Part shown: in pieces, positions 9,178-18,750 of the stretch | Layout: every line of letters begins with the position of its first letter | How positions within the stretch are numbered: position 1 is the stretch's first letter | NCBI RefSeq assembly: GCF_003201205.1 | Contig: NZ_QICN01000010.1 | Location: 124,001-188,000, forward strand | Source of the DNA: Sinimarinibacterium flocculans | GTDB taxonomy: Bacteria; Pseudomonadota; Gammaproteobacteria; Nevskiales; Nevskiaceae | Reading direction: 5' to 3' | DNA length: 64,000 nucleotides | Translations under genes and position numbers: made by a program | Notes under the pieces: generated by a model | Databases searched by the model: none | The model's input: the letters and a program-made list of their open reading frames with translations, nothing else | What the model was told of the DNA's origin: nothing

Positions 9178-9215
9178 CCGGCCCCGCGCCGCCACGCAGG
9201 CGGCGCGGGTACCGG
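9178..9215. terminator. GC-rich hairpin after the HMG-CoA reductase gene
   Basis: An 11-bp perfect stem (9183-9193 with 9199-9209, 5-nt loop) is flanked by outer CCGG/CCGG pairs. It begins a few bases past the reductase stop on the minus strand and lies ahead of the DUF1302 gene. There is no T-run, so it could be a terminator or an attenuator between the two genes. Confidence 0.5.
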
Positions 9216-9221
9216 CCGCAC

Positions 9222-10421
9222 TCAGTCGCGCGCGCCTTCCTCCCCCGGCCTGTTCCGTCCGTACCGCTCGTGGCTGGTGACCCAGTCGCCGGCAATCACC
9301 GCGCTCGCCAGCGAGGTCTCGCCGGCGAGCACGGTCGCGGCGCAGATCTCGGCGAACTTGTCGGCGTACCCCGGCCCGGCGCAGCCGAGCAGTTGCAGGC
9401 ATTCGCGCTGCGTCGGCAGCCCGGTGCCGCCGCCGACGGTGGCGACGATCAGCGCCGGCAGCGTGATCGACCAGTAGTAGTCGCCGTTGTCGAGCAGGCG
9501 CACGTAGGTGATGCCGGCATGCGACTCGGCCACGTTGGCCGCGTCCTGCCCGGTGGCGATGAACAGTGCGGCCAGGCCGTTCGCCGCATGCGAACCGTTG
9601 TTGGCCGAGCCGGCGAGCGTCGCGCCGGCCATCGAGATCTGGCGCGCGGCGAACAGCGTGCGTGCGTCAACCCCCATGACTTTGCGCAGCACCTCGTCGC
9701 GGATCACCGCCTCGGCAACGACGCGGCGTCCGCGCGTCAGCAGCGTGTTGATCTGCGAGTGCTTCTTGTCGGTGTCGATATTGCCGGAGAGGATGTAGCG
9801 CGGATGGTCCGGGTGATGGGCCACGATCCACTCGCAGGCCGCGTGCGTGGCCTTGCCGCTCATGTTCTGGCCGGCGGCGTCGCCGGTGGTGTAGTTGAAG
9901 CGCAGATAGCGCAGCGGCCCGACGGCATACTGGCCGATGGACTGCAGTTTTCCGATGCGCGTCGTCGTCTCCGCGGCGGTCTTGATGTCGGAAAATCGCG
10001 CATCGACCCAGCGGCCGAAGTCTCGGGCGGCGCGCGCATCGTCGAAGACGAACACCGGTGCGCGCTGCATCGACTGTTCGACCACGGTCGTCCTCACGCC
10101 GCCGCATTCGGCGAGCAGACGCATGCCGCGGTTGTAGCTCGCGACCAGGGTGCCCTCGGTGGTCGCCAGCGGGACATAGAAATCGCCGCGGGCGTGCTCG
10201 CCGTCGATGCGGAGCGGGCCGGCGAGGCCGACCGGCACCTGGGCGACACCGGTGAAGTGCTCGATGTTGCCGGCGGTACCCGACGGGTCGATAGAGTAGC
10301 TGCCGAGATGGTCGAGCGCGGCGCCCGTCCGCTCTCCGGCGAACCTGCGCCGCCGCGCCGCTATTTCGGACGTATGATCGTGCTCCGCATCGCGTGGGAT
10401 GCGAATCCGCTGATCGCTCAC
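9222..10421 (-). CDS. Hydroxymethylglutaryl-CoA reductase, class I-like
   Basis: This 399-residue HMG-CoA reductase catalytic domain lacks any membrane anchor. The motifs are those of class I enzymes: PVGLAGPL (63-70), catalytic Glu89 in ATTEGTLVAS, NADPH-loop-like DAAGQNM (181-187, where DAMGMNM is usual), catalytic Lys in TDKK (217-220), Asp293 in GQDAANV, the GGGTGLPTQ loop, and catalytic His384 in SHERYGRN. All four catalytic residues are therefore present. It probably interconverts HMG-CoA and mevalonate. No other mevalonate-pathway gene is visible, and the gene sits with a BVMO, MFS and DUF1302/1329 locus under a divergent AraC regulator. A catabolic or specialised isoprenoid role is therefore as likely as isoprenoid supply. 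Confidence 0.88.
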   Translation of the reverse strand: MSDQRIRIPRDAEHDHTSEIAARRRRFAGERTGAALDHLGSYSIDPSGTAGNIEHFTGVAQVPVGLAGPLRIDGEHARGDFYVPLATTEGTLVASYNRGMRLLAECGGVRTTVVEQSMQRAPVFVFDDARAARDFGRWVDARFSDIKTAAETTTRIGKLQSIGQYAVGPLRYLRFNYTTGDAAGQNMSGKATHAACEWIVAHHPDHPRYILSGNIDTDKKHSQINTLLTRGRRVVAEAVIRDEVLRKVMGVDARTLFAARQISMAGATLAGSANNGSHAANGLAALFIATGQDAANVAESHAGITYVRLLDNGDYYWSITLPALIVATVGGGTGLPTQRECLQLLGCAGPGYADKFAEICAATVLAGETSLASAVIAGDWVTSHERYGRNRPGEEGARD

Positions 10422-10552
10422 CCGCTGTTCTCCTCCGCGCCGACAGGATTGCCGGCGAGGGGCTTACGCTAAGAAATCGCCGGCGCGCCGCACGCGGCCG
10501 CAGGCGCCAGAACACTGTCCGTGGGCGACAGCACGCACGACGAAGGAGACCG

Positions 10553-11563
10553 ATGGCGACATCGCTGAGCAGCTGGGCCCGCACGATCCGGCGCACGATC
10601 GACGCGGCCGGCTGCGACGGTGAATGTCTGATGCGCGAGGCGGGCATGGACCCGCGCGTGCTCGAAGATCCGCATGGGCGCTATCCGCTGGAGCAGACCA
10701 CGCGCCTGTGGCGGCTCGCGGTCGATGCGACCGGCGATCCGTGTCTGGGCCTGCGTGTTGCCAGTGGCGTCACCCACACGACCTTCCACGCGCTGAGCTA
10801 CTCGCTGCTCGCCAGCGCGACGCTGAAGGAAGCCTTCGGACGCATTGCACGCTACTTCCGCATCGCCAGCGACGCCGCGGACACCCACTTCGAGGCGCAC
10901 GGCGACGAGTACCACGTGCTGATCCGCATGCGTCCCGGCGGGCCGCAGCCGGCGCCGGAGGCGATCGACGCTTTTCTCAGCGTCTACGTGCGCATGTGCC
11001 GCTCGGTGCTCGGCCGCGACTATGCGCCGCGGCGCATCGAGATGCGCCGCAGCCGCCCGGCAGGCGGCGAATGCTTCGAGCGGATTCTGCGGGCGCCGAT
11101 CGTGTTCGGGGCGCCGGAGAACCGCCTGGTGTTCGACCGCGAAAGCTTCGAGCGTCGCCTGGACAGCGCGAACCCGGAGCTGGCCCGACACAACGATGCG
11201 ATCGTGGTCCGGCATCTCGCGCGGATCGACCGTGACCACATCGGCGCTCGCGTCGAGGCGGCGTTCATCGAGCGGCTGCCGCAGGGCGAGCCGTCACAGG
11301 AGGACATCGCCCAGCAGCTCGCGATGAGTCCGCGCAGCCTGCAGCGACGACTCGCCGACGAGGGCTGCAGCTACAAGGCGCTGCTCGACCGGACGCGGCG
11401 CGAACTCGCGCTGTCCTACCTGCGCGATGCGCGGCACAGCGTCTGCGAGATCACCTACCTGCTCGGCTTCTCGGACACCAGCAGTTTCACGCGCGCGTTC
11501 CGGCGCTGGACCGGCCGTACGCCGACGGCCTGGCGCACCGCGCAGCCCGAGTCCTCTGCGTAG
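10553..11563 (+). CDS. AraC-family transcriptional regulator
   Basis: This 336-residue protein has an N-terminal arabinose-binding-like domain (PF12625 type: LMREAGMDPRVLEDPHGRYP) and a C-terminal double HTH (DIAQQLAMSPRSLQRRLADEG, then VCEITYLLGFSDTSSFTRAF and RRWTGRTPTAWR). The ATG follows a GAAGGAG site. In-frame sequence further upstream overlaps the divergent promoter region and was excluded. It is transcribed away from the HMG-CoA reductase gene (131-bp gap), so it is the likely regulator of the reductase/DUF1302/DUF1329/MFS set. Relatives often sense lipids or fatty acids. Confidence 0.88.
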   Translation: MATSLSSWARTIRRTIDAAGCDGECLMREAGMDPRVLEDPHGRYPLEQTTRLWRLAVDATGDPCLGLRVASGVTHTTFHALSYSLLASATLKEAFGRIARYFRIASDAADTHFEAHGDEYHVLIRMRPGGPQPAPEAIDAFLSVYVRMCRSVLGRDYAPRRIEMRRSRPAGGECFERILRAPIVFGAPENRLVFDRESFERRLDSANPELARHNDAIVVRHLARIDRDHIGARVEAAFIERLPQGEPSQEDIAQQLAMSPRSLQRRLADEGCSYKALLDRTRRELALSYLRDARHSVCEITYLLGFSDTSSFTRAFRRWTGRTPTAWRTAQPESSA

Positions 11564-11566
11564 GGC

Positions 11567-11594
11567 GGGCGCCGTCCGCATCCGGACCGCGCCC
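11567..11594. terminator. Bidirectional hairpin between convergent genes
   Basis: GGGCGC...GTCCG pairs with CGGAC...GCGCCC around a 4-nt loop (one unpaired C on each side). It starts 4 bp after the AraC stop and ends 17 bp from the stop of the opposing MDR gene. That position suits a shared terminator. Confidence 0.5.
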
Positions 11595-11610
11595 GTCCCA
11601 CATGGGGGCG

Positions 11611-12609
11611 CTAGACCTTGAGCACCAGCTTGCCGGTGTTCTCGCCCTTGAACAGCTTGAGCAGGGTTTCCGGGAAGGTCTCCAGCCCTTCGACGACGTC
11701 CTCGCGCGTCTTCAGCTTGCCGCTCTGCAGCCAGCCGCCCATCTCGCGCGCCGCCTCGCCGTAGCGGTCGGCCCAGTCGAATACGACCATGCCGGCCATC
11801 GTGGCGCGGTTGACCAGCAGCGACATGTAGTTGCTCGGGCCCTTGACCGGCGTGGTGTTGTTGTACTGCGAGATGGCGCCGCAGATGACGATGCGCGCAT
11901 GCATCGCGAGCTGCGTCAGCACGATGTCGAGGATCTCGCCGCCGACGTTGTCGAAGTAGACGTTCACGCCCTGCGGGCAGTGTTGCTTGAGCCCCTTCTT
12001 CACGTCCTCGTTCTTGTAGTCGATGCAGGCGTCGAAGCCGAGCTCGTCGACCACGTAGCGGCACTTGTCGGCGCCGCCGGCAATGCCGACGACGCGGCAG
12101 CCCTTGATCTTTGCGATCTGGCCGACGACCTGGCCGACTGCGCCGGCGGCGCCGGAGACGACGACGGTGTCGCCGGCCTTCGCCTTGCCGATCTCGAGCA
12201 GGCCGAAGTACGCGGTCATACCCGGCATGCCGAGCGTGCCCAGGTACACCGGCAGCGGCGCGAGCTTCGGGTCGACCCTGGTCACGCCCTTGCCGTTGGA
12301 CACGGCGTAGTCCTGCACGCCGAACATGCCGACGACGTGTTCGCCCACGGCGAACTTGGGATGGTTGGATTTCACGATCTCGCCGACGGCGCCGGCGCGC
12401 ATCACCTCGCCGAGGCCCACCGGCGGCACGTAGGACTTGCCCTCGTTCATCCAGCCGCGCATCGCCGGGTCGAGCGACAGATAGGCGATCCTGACGAGGA
12501 ACTCGCCGTCGCCGGGTTCGGGGACATCGGCCTTCGCGAACTCGAAATCCTCGCGCTTGACCATGCCGACGGGGCGTTGCTTGAGCTTGAACTGGCGGTT
12601 TGTGGACAT
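11611..12609 (-). CDS. NADP-dependent MDR oxidoreductase (PTGR/curcumin-reductase type)
   Basis: This 332-residue medium-chain reductase is of the zinc-free leukotriene B4 dehydrogenase/curcumin reductase branch. It starts MSTNRQFKLKQRPVG and has YLSLDPAMRGWM, the nucleotide-binding VVSGAAGAVGQVVGQIAK and a YFDNVGGEILD segment. It probably reduces the C=C of enals, enones or enoyl-type substrates with NADPH. A GGAG site supports the start. The open frame upstream is only the palindromic repeat at 12630-12695. It is the last gene of the minus-strand acyl-CoA operon. Confidence 0.87.
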   Translation of the reverse strand: MSTNRQFKLKQRPVGMVKREDFEFAKADVPEPGDGEFLVRIAYLSLDPAMRGWMNEGKSYVPPVGLGEVMRAGAVGEIVKSNHPKFAVGEHVVGMFGVQDYAVSNGKGVTRVDPKLAPLPVYLGTLGMPGMTAYFGLLEIGKAKAGDTVVVSGAAGAVGQVVGQIAKIKGCRVVGIAGGADKCRYVVDELGFDACIDYKNEDVKKGLKQHCPQGVNVYFDNVGGEILDIVLTQLAMHARIVICGAISQYNNTTPVKGPSNYMSLLVNRATMAGMVVFDWADRYGEAAREMGGWLQSGKLKTREDVVEGLETFPETLLKLFKGENTGKLVLKV

Positions 12610-12629
12610 GGTGTTCTCCGTTGAAGTTG

Positions 12630-12695
12630 TTTGTAGGAGCGCCTTCAGGCGCGACCGCGGTTCGCGCAGGTCGCGCCTGAAGGCGCTCCTACAAA
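12630..12695. repeat. REP-like palindrome, GTAGGAGCGCCTTCAGGCGCGACC family, copy A
   Basis: The two 27-bp arms (12630-12656 and 12669-12695) are perfectly complementary around a 12-nt loop. The element lies between two genes of one operon. Related copies are at 21288-21358 (full) and 48611-48635 (half). Confidence 0.85.
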
Positions 12696-12703
12696 AGAAG
12701 GCC

Positions 12704-13963
<1,260 letters not shown>

Positions 13964-13982
13964 CGGTGACTCCGTGTGTGCT

Positions 13983-14094
13983 CCCCTCTCCCGCTTGCGG
14001 GAGAGGGGTTGGGGGAGAGGGCCGCGCGTTAGCGCGGAACCGCCGGCTGCGCCGGCGCCCTCTCCCTGACCCTCCCCCGCAAGCGGGGGAGGGG
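13983..14094. repeat. Palindromic repeat, CCTCTCCCGCTTGCGGGAGAGG family, copy 1
   Basis: A perfect 12-bp-arm palindrome (13983-14008) is joined through a GC-rich spacer with a GCCGGC/GCCGGC inverted pair to a second palindrome (CTCCCCCGC/GCGGGGGAG). It fills the gap between the ACAD and phosphotransferase genes. Other copies are at 16176-16325, 59652-59673 and 63241-63363. Confidence 0.85.
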
Positions 14095-14115
14095 ACTGTG
14101 GGGAGCGTCGGTCGT

Positions 14116-15174
14116 TTACCGGCGCCCGAGAATCTTCTCGACCTGCATCCACGCCAGATCGGCGAGCGGCCGCGCCGCCGCGCCCATCTGCGCGGCCTGC
14201 GCGCTCGAGGCAGTGCCGTCCTTCACGCGGCCGGCGATGCCCTGCAGGATCGCCGCGAGGCGGAACAGGTTGTAGGCCATGTAGAAATCCCAGTGATTCG
14301 GGTCGATGCCGTCGCGGCCGGTGCGTTGGCAGTACATCTGCACGTACTCCGACTCGGTCGGGATGCCGAGTTCGGCCAGCTTCGCGCCGCCCAGACCGCG
14401 GAACACGCCGGCCGGGATGTGCCAGGTCATGCAGTGATAGGCGAAGTCCGCGAGCGGATGCCCCAGCGTCGACAGCTCCCAGTCCAGCACCGCGAGCACG
14501 CGCGGTTCGGTGGGGTGGAAGATCATGTTGTCGAGGCGGTAGTCGCCGTGGACGATGGTGGTCTCGTCGCCGGGCGGGATGTGCTCCGGCAGCCAGGCGA
14601 TCAGCCGGTCCATCGCGTCGATGCGCTCGGTCTCCGAGGCACGGTACTGCTTGGTCCAGCGGCCGATCTGGCGCGCGAAATAGTTGCCGGGCTTGCCGTA
14701 GTCGGCGAGGCCGATGGCCACAGGGTCGACCTGGTGCAGCGCGGCGATGACGCGGTTCATCTCCTCGAACATCGCACGCCGCACCGCCGGCGTGTAGCCG
14801 TCTCCGGGCAGCGCCGGGTCCCAGAGGATGCGCCCCTCGACGTGCTCCATCACGTAGAACGCGGTGCCGATGACCGCGTCGTCCTCGCACAGACAGTAGG
14901 TCTTCGCGACCGGCACGTCGGTCTGCGCCAGTGCGGTGATGACGGTGTACTCGCGGTCGACCGCGTGCGCGGACGCCAGCAGCTTGCCCGGTGGCTTGCG
15001 CCGCAGCACGTAGCTGCGGCCGCCGGCGGTCAGCTTGTAGGTCGGATTGGACTGGCCGCCCTTGAACTGCTCGACGTGCAGCTCGCCGGAGTAACCCTCG
15101 ACGTGCTGCTGCAGGTAGCGCGCCAGCGCAGCCTCGTCGAAGCGGTGCTTGTCCTGGACCGGGATCGTCGACAT
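14116..15174 (-). CDS. Phosphotransferase family protein (APH/ACAD10-like kinase)
   Basis: This 352-residue aminoglycoside-phosphotransferase-fold protein has [13 protein letters not shown] (N-lobe nucleotide loop), YVLRRKPPG (ATP-binding Lys region), the catalytic loop VHGDYRLDN and the metal-binding [10 protein letters not shown]. These match the kinase half of ACAD10/11, so the substrate is more likely a hydroxyacyl-CoA than an antibiotic. It starts 3 nt after the quinone-oxidoreductase stop and precedes the ACAD gene. The two modules are separate genes of one operon here. Confidence 0.86.
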   Translation of the reverse strand: MSTIPVQDKHRFDEAALARYLQQHVEGYSGELHVEQFKGGQSNPTYKLTAGGRSYVLRRKPPGKLLASAHAVDREYTVITALAQTDVPVAKTYCLCEDDAVIGTAFYVMEHVEGRILWDPALPGDGYTPAVRRAMFEEMNRVIAALHQVDPVAIGLADYGKPGNYFARQIGRWTKQYRASETERIDAMDRLIAWLPEHIPPGDETTIVHGDYRLDNMIFHPTEPRVLAVLDWELSTLGHPLADFAYHCMTWHIPAGVFRGLGGAKLAELGIPTESEYVQMYCQRTGRDGIDPNHWDFYMAYNLFRLAAILQGIAGRVKDGTASSAQAAQMGAAARPLADLAWMQVEKILGRR

Positions 15175-15177
15175 GCC

Positions 15178-16158
15178 TTACTCCTGCGGCGTGATGACCA
15201 GCTTGCCGGAGACCTTGCGGTCCATGAGCTGGCGGATGGCCTCGGCGCCGCGTTCGAGCGGATAGGTGCCGGCGATGTGCGGACGCAGCTTGCCGTCCTT
15301 GAGCCAGCCGAGCAGGGCGCGCAGGTCCATCAGGTTGTTCATCGGTTCGCGCTTGGCGTAGTCGCCCCAGAACACGCCGACGATGCTGCAGCCCTTGAGC
15401 AGCGCGAGGTTCAGCGGAATCTTCGGAATCTCGCCGTTGGCGAAACCGATCACCAGGAAGCGGCCGCGCCAGGCCATGCTGCGCAGCGCCGGTTCGCTGT
15501 AGTCGCCGCCGACCGGGTCGTAGACCACGTCCACGCCCTTGCCGCCGGTCAGTTCCTTGAGGCGCGCCTTGAGGTCCTCGCTGTTGTAGTTGATCAGTTC
15601 GTCGGCGCCATGGTCCTTGCACACCGCGAGCTTCTCGGCGGTCGACGCCGCGGCGATGACCCTGGCGCCGAGCGCCTTGCCGATCTCGATCGCCGCGAGG
15701 CCCACGCCGCCGGACGCGCCGAGCACCAGCAGGATCTCGCCGCTCTTGAGCGCGGCGCGGTCCTTGAGCGCGTGGTACGAGGTGGCGTAGGTCATCACGA
15801 ACGAGGCGCCGGTGACGAAATCCATCTCCGGTGGCATCGGGATCAGCGCACGCGAATCCGCCCGCACCTGGTGTGCGAACGCGCCCCAGCCGGTGAAGGC
15901 GATGACCTTGTCGCCCGGCTTGACGTTCTTGACCTTCGCGCCGACCGACTCGACCACGCCCGAGCACTCGCCGCCGGCGGAAAACGGCAGCTCCGGCTTG
16001 AACTGGTACTTGTTCTGGATGATCAGCACGTCCGGAAAGTTCACGCCGGCCGCATGCACGCGCACGATGGCGTCGTTGTCGCCGGGCGTCAGGTCCGGAG
16101 CCTCCTCGACGACGAGGTTTTCCGGCGGGCCGAAGGATTTGCAGAGCAGGGCTTTCAT
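15178..16158 (-). CDS. NADPH:quinone oxidoreductase-like MDR protein
   Basis: This 326-residue zinc-independent MDR enzyme begins [15 protein letters not shown] and has [14 protein letters not shown], the NADPH loop [22 protein letters not shown] and a [10 protein letters not shown] segment. It probably reduces a quinone, enone or enoyl substrate. It is tightly coupled to the downstream phosphotransferase gene and separated from the upstream SDR by a repeat. The frame extends further upstream only through that repeat. Confidence 0.86.
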   Translation of the reverse strand: MKALLCKSFGPPENLVVEEAPDLTPGDNDAIVRVHAAGVNFPDVLIIQNKYQFKPELPFSAGGECSGVVESVGAKVKNVKPGDKVIAFTGWGAFAHQVRADSRALIPMPPEMDFVTGASFVMTYATSYHALKDRAALKSGEILLVLGASGGVGLAAIEIGKALGARVIAAASTAEKLAVCKDHGADELINYNSEDLKARLKELTGGKGVDVVYDPVGGDYSEPALRSMAWRGRFLVIGFANGEIPKIPLNLALLKGCSIVGVFWGDYAKREPMNNLMDLRALLGWLKDGKLRPHIAGTYPLERGAEAIRQLMDRKVSGKLVITPQE

Positions 16159-16175
16159 TGCTGGACTCCGTTGTT

Positions 16176-16325
16176 GCCCCTCTCCCGCTTGCGGGAGAGG
16201 GCGTTTGGCTACTGGGGAATGACACTGCGTCATTCCCCAGCTTGTACAAACGCGGGAGAGGGCCGCGCGTCGCGCGGACACCCCCCTCACCCTAACCCTC
16301 TCCCCCCGCAAGCGGGTGGAGAGGG
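16176..16325. repeat. Composite palindromic repeat, copy 2, with a nested second hairpin
   Basis: The outer CCCTCTCCCGC/GCGGGAGAGGG element is interrupted by an unrelated perfect hairpin, CTGGGGAATGAC/GTCATTCCCCAG at 16212-16240 (5-nt loop). The sequence then resumes the family pattern and ends with CTCTCCCCCCGCAAGCGGG. This looks like one element inserted into another. Confidence 0.75.
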
Positions 16326-16331
16326 AATGAA

Positions 16332-17162
16332 CTAAGGCATCGGATTCGTCGGTTGCCGGCCATCGAGAATGTCGCGCATGCGCGCCTCGATGGCCGGCCG
16401 AATGTTCGAGTGGGTGAGGATGTAGAAGCGGTCGGCCTTCACGGCGGCCATCGTCGCGCGTGCGATGTCCACAGCTGTGAGCTTTCCGGACTGCACGGCC
16501 TTGCGCACGCGTGCTTCGAACGGCGCGGCCAGCGGGTTGGCATCCGCCAGCTCGGCCGGACGATGGCGCGCAGCATCGGCGATGCCGGTGCTGACGAAGG
16601 CCGGGCACAGCACCGAGACGCCGATCTTGGCGTTCGCGGTGCGCAGCTCGTGATGCAGGCATTCGCTGAGCGTGACCACGCCGTGCTTGGAGACGCAGTA
16701 GACGCTCGACGCCGGCACCGACAGCAGGCCGGCGACCGATGCGGTGTTGACCACATGGCAGGGCTCGTCCTGCTCGAGCATGCGCGGCACGAAACTCTGC
16801 ACGCCGTGGACCACGCCCATCAGGTTGACGCCCAGTACCCACTGCCAGTCGGCGCGCGTGGTGGTCCACGTCGGCCCGGCGACGGCGACGCCGGCGTTGT
16901 TGAACAGCAGGTGGGCGGCGCCGAAGCGCGCCCAGGTCTGCGTGGCGAGGTCCTCGACCGATTCGGGGCTGGACACGTCGCAGCGCTGCGTCAGCACCTG
17001 CGTGCCGGCGGGCAGCAGGGCCTGCGTGGCGTCGAGGCCGGCCATGTCGATGTCGGCGAGCACGAGGCGCATGCCCTCGGCGGCACACAGCAGTGCCAGC
17101 TCGCGGCCGAAGCCGCTGCCTGCGCCGGTGATCACGGCGACCTTGTCATGCAGCTCGTTCAT
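16332..17162 (-). CDS. Short-chain dehydrogenase/reductase
   Basis: This 276-residue classical SDR has TGAGSGFGRELA (cofactor glycines), NNAG, catalytic Ser in VVNTASVAG, and YCVSKHG (Tyr and Lys of YxxxK). It is therefore a complete NAD(P)-dependent oxidoreductase. It is the first gene of the minus-strand acyl-CoA operon and diverges from a LysR gene 85 bp away. It probably oxidises a hydroxyl group on the operon substrate. Confidence 0.87.
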   Translation of the reverse strand: MNELHDKVAVITGAGSGFGRELALLCAAEGMRLVLADIDMAGLDATQALLPAGTQVLTQRCDVSSPESVEDLATQTWARFGAAHLLFNNAGVAVAGPTWTTTRADWQWVLGVNLMGVVHGVQSFVPRMLEQDEPCHVVNTASVAGLLSVPASSVYCVSKHGVVTLSECLHHELRTANAKIGVSVLCPAFVSTGIADAARHRPAELADANPLAAPFEARVRKAVQSGKLTAVDIARATMAAVKADRFYILTHSNIRPAIEARMRDILDGRQPTNPMP

Positions 17163-17209
17163 GTCTCCTCCGGCGTCCGAGCCAGCAGACTAGGCGCGGG
17201 CGTGCAATC

Positions 17210-17230
17210 ATTCCAATGAATATTGTGAAT
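17210..17230. promoter_or_regulatory. Candidate LysR-type operator in the divergent promoter
   Basis: The AT-rich patch reads ATTC-N13-GAAT and contains a T-N11-A core. It is the only such dyad in the 85-bp space between the SDR and LysR starts, where LysR regulators usually bind. Confidence 0.45.
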
Positions 17231-17247
17231 CCCGCCGGATCAAGCGC

Positions 17248-18159
17248 GTGCATTTACATCGAATCGATCTCAACCTGCTCGTCGTGCTCGACGCGATCTT
17301 CTCCGAGGGCGGCATCACCAAGGCCGGCGAAAAGCTGCACCTGACCCAGCCGGCGATCAGCCACGCGCTGGGTCGGCTGCGCGACCTGTTCGGCGATCCG
17401 CTGTTCGTGCGCGAGGGCCGGCGCATGGTGCCGACGCCGCTGGCACGCAGCCTTATGCAGCCGGTGCGCCGGGCGCTGCACAGCCTCGAAGTCACGCTCA
17501 ACGAGTCGCAGCGCTTCGACCCGGCGACGACGCAGCGGCATTTCAACGTCGCCGTGCGCGACGTGCTCGAGGCGCTGGTGCTGCCGCCGCTGCTGGCGCG
17601 CGTCGAACAGCAGGCGCCGTCGGTGGACATCAGCGCGATCCGTGCCGACCGCCGCGGCTTCGAATCCGAACTCGCCGCCGGCAGCCTCGATGCGGTGCTC
17701 GACGTGCTGCTGCCGATGTCCGCCGAGATCCGCCACCAGCGCATCTCCGTGGATCGCCTCGTCGTCATTGCGCGCAAGCGCCACCCGGCGACGCAGAAAA
17801 AGGCGCTCGATCTCGCCGCCTACCTGCGCGCGCAGCATGTGCTGGTCAGCTCGCGCCGCATCGGCCCGGGGCTCGAGGACGTGGAACTCAGTCGTCAGGG
17901 CCTCAAGCGACGCATCCGCCTGCGCTGCCAGCACTACTTCGCCGCCTGCGGCGTGGTCGCCGACAGCGACCTGCTGCTGACGATGCCGGAACGCTATGCC
18001 CAGCTCGCCAACCGCCAGTTCGGCAACCAGATCCTGCCGTTCCCGATGGAGATGCCGTCGATGGACGCCTACCTCTACTGGCACACCAGCGTCGACAATG
18101 ATCCCGCCAACCGCTGGCTGCGCGAACAGATCGTCGCGACGGTGAAGGGCGGCGCTTAG
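17248..18159 (+). CDS. LysR-family transcriptional regulator
   Basis: This 303-residue regulator has an N-terminal winged HTH (LNLLVVLDAIFSEGGITKAGE, TQPAISHALGRLRDLFGDPL, then FVREGRRMVPTPLA) and a LysR substrate domain. The start is a GTG and no in-frame ATG exists nearby. It diverges from the SDR-led acyl-CoA operon, which it probably controls. Its stop overlaps the antitoxin stop on the other strand by 2 bases. Confidence 0.88.
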   Translation: MHLHRIDLNLLVVLDAIFSEGGITKAGEKLHLTQPAISHALGRLRDLFGDPLFVREGRRMVPTPLARSLMQPVRRALHSLEVTLNESQRFDPATTQRHFNVAVRDVLEALVLPPLLARVEQQAPSVDISAIRADRRGFESELAAGSLDAVLDVLLPMSAEIRHQRISVDRLVVIARKRHPATQKKALDLAAYLRAQHVLVSSRRIGPGLEDVELSRQGLKRRIRLRCQHYFAACGVVADSDLLLTMPERYAQLANRQFGNQILPFPMEMPSMDAYLYWHTSVDNDPANRWLREQIVATVKGGA

Positions 18160-18440
18160 CGCTTGGAGACTTTGCGTTCGGTGAGCTGCCCTTCGGCGTA
18201 CTTGTGCAGCACGCTGGAGACGAGCGTCTGGTAAGGCATGCCCTCGGACAGTGCGCGCTTCTGCAGGGCGCGCAGGTCTCGCGATGAGATACGCACGTTG
18301 ATACGGCTGTCCTTGCGGAACGTCGCCTCGGCCGCCTTCCTGTGATGGGCGATCTCGCGTGCGCGGTTCTTGACGCGCTTGATCGCGCCGGACTCGAAGG
18401 CGTCGAGGATTTCCTTCTCTTCAGCGTCAAGCTTGCTCAT
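18156..18440 (-). CDS. Antitoxin of a BrnT/BrnA-like type II module (CopG/RHH-like)
   Basis: This protein of about 94 residues has a charged N-terminal helix and a C-terminal ribbon-helix-helix-like segment (INVRISSRDLRALQKRALSEG). It overlaps the toxin gene by 14 bp. The ATG at 18440 was chosen, but a GTG at 18449 is possible. It probably neutralises the upstream toxin and represses the pair. Toxin-first order is typical of BrnTA modules. Confidence 0.75.
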   Translation of the reverse strand: MSKLDAEEKEILDAFESGAIKRVKNRAREIAHHRKAAEATFRKDSRINVRISSRDLRALQKRALSEGMPYQTLVSSVLHKYAEGQLTERKVSKR

Positions 18441-18714
18441 CGTCGTCACCCAGGTACTGCTTCGTTGCCTTGCGGCTCGGAATGATGGTCTTCAGGAAGA
18501 TCGCGTCCTTCGATTCGACGAAGGGCACCAGATAGGCGTAACCCTCGATCAGCACAACCGAAATCTTCTGGCCGGGATAGCGGCGCTGATTCGGGTGCTC
18601 GAAAAGATCGACCTCGTCACCGGCCTCGATGTGGAAGACCACGTCCTCGAAGCCGACGCCGCGCTCACGCTTGAGCCACTCATTCTTCTCCGGGCTCCAT
18701 TCGTAGCGCTTCAT
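18427..18714 (-). CDS. BrnT-family-like toxin
   Basis: This 95-residue protein opens MKRYEWSPEKNEWLKRERGV, followed by GFEDVVFHIEAG and a C-terminal FLKTIIPSRKATKQYL. This is the pattern of BrnT-like ribonuclease toxins (W-x-x-x-K near the N-terminus, then F-E-D). A TTG two codons earlier could also initiate, but the ATG is preferred. It lies directly upstream of, and overlapping, the antitoxin. mRNA cleavage is inferred from the family. Confidence 0.75.
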   Translation of the reverse strand: MKRYEWSPEKNEWLKRERGVGFEDVVFHIEAGDEVDLFEHPNQRRYPGQKISVVLIEGYAYLVPFVESKDAIFLKTIIPSRKATKQYLGDDDEQA

Positions 18715-18750
18715 GGGCAAAGCATATCAATCCATGTGTGCATTTTGTAC

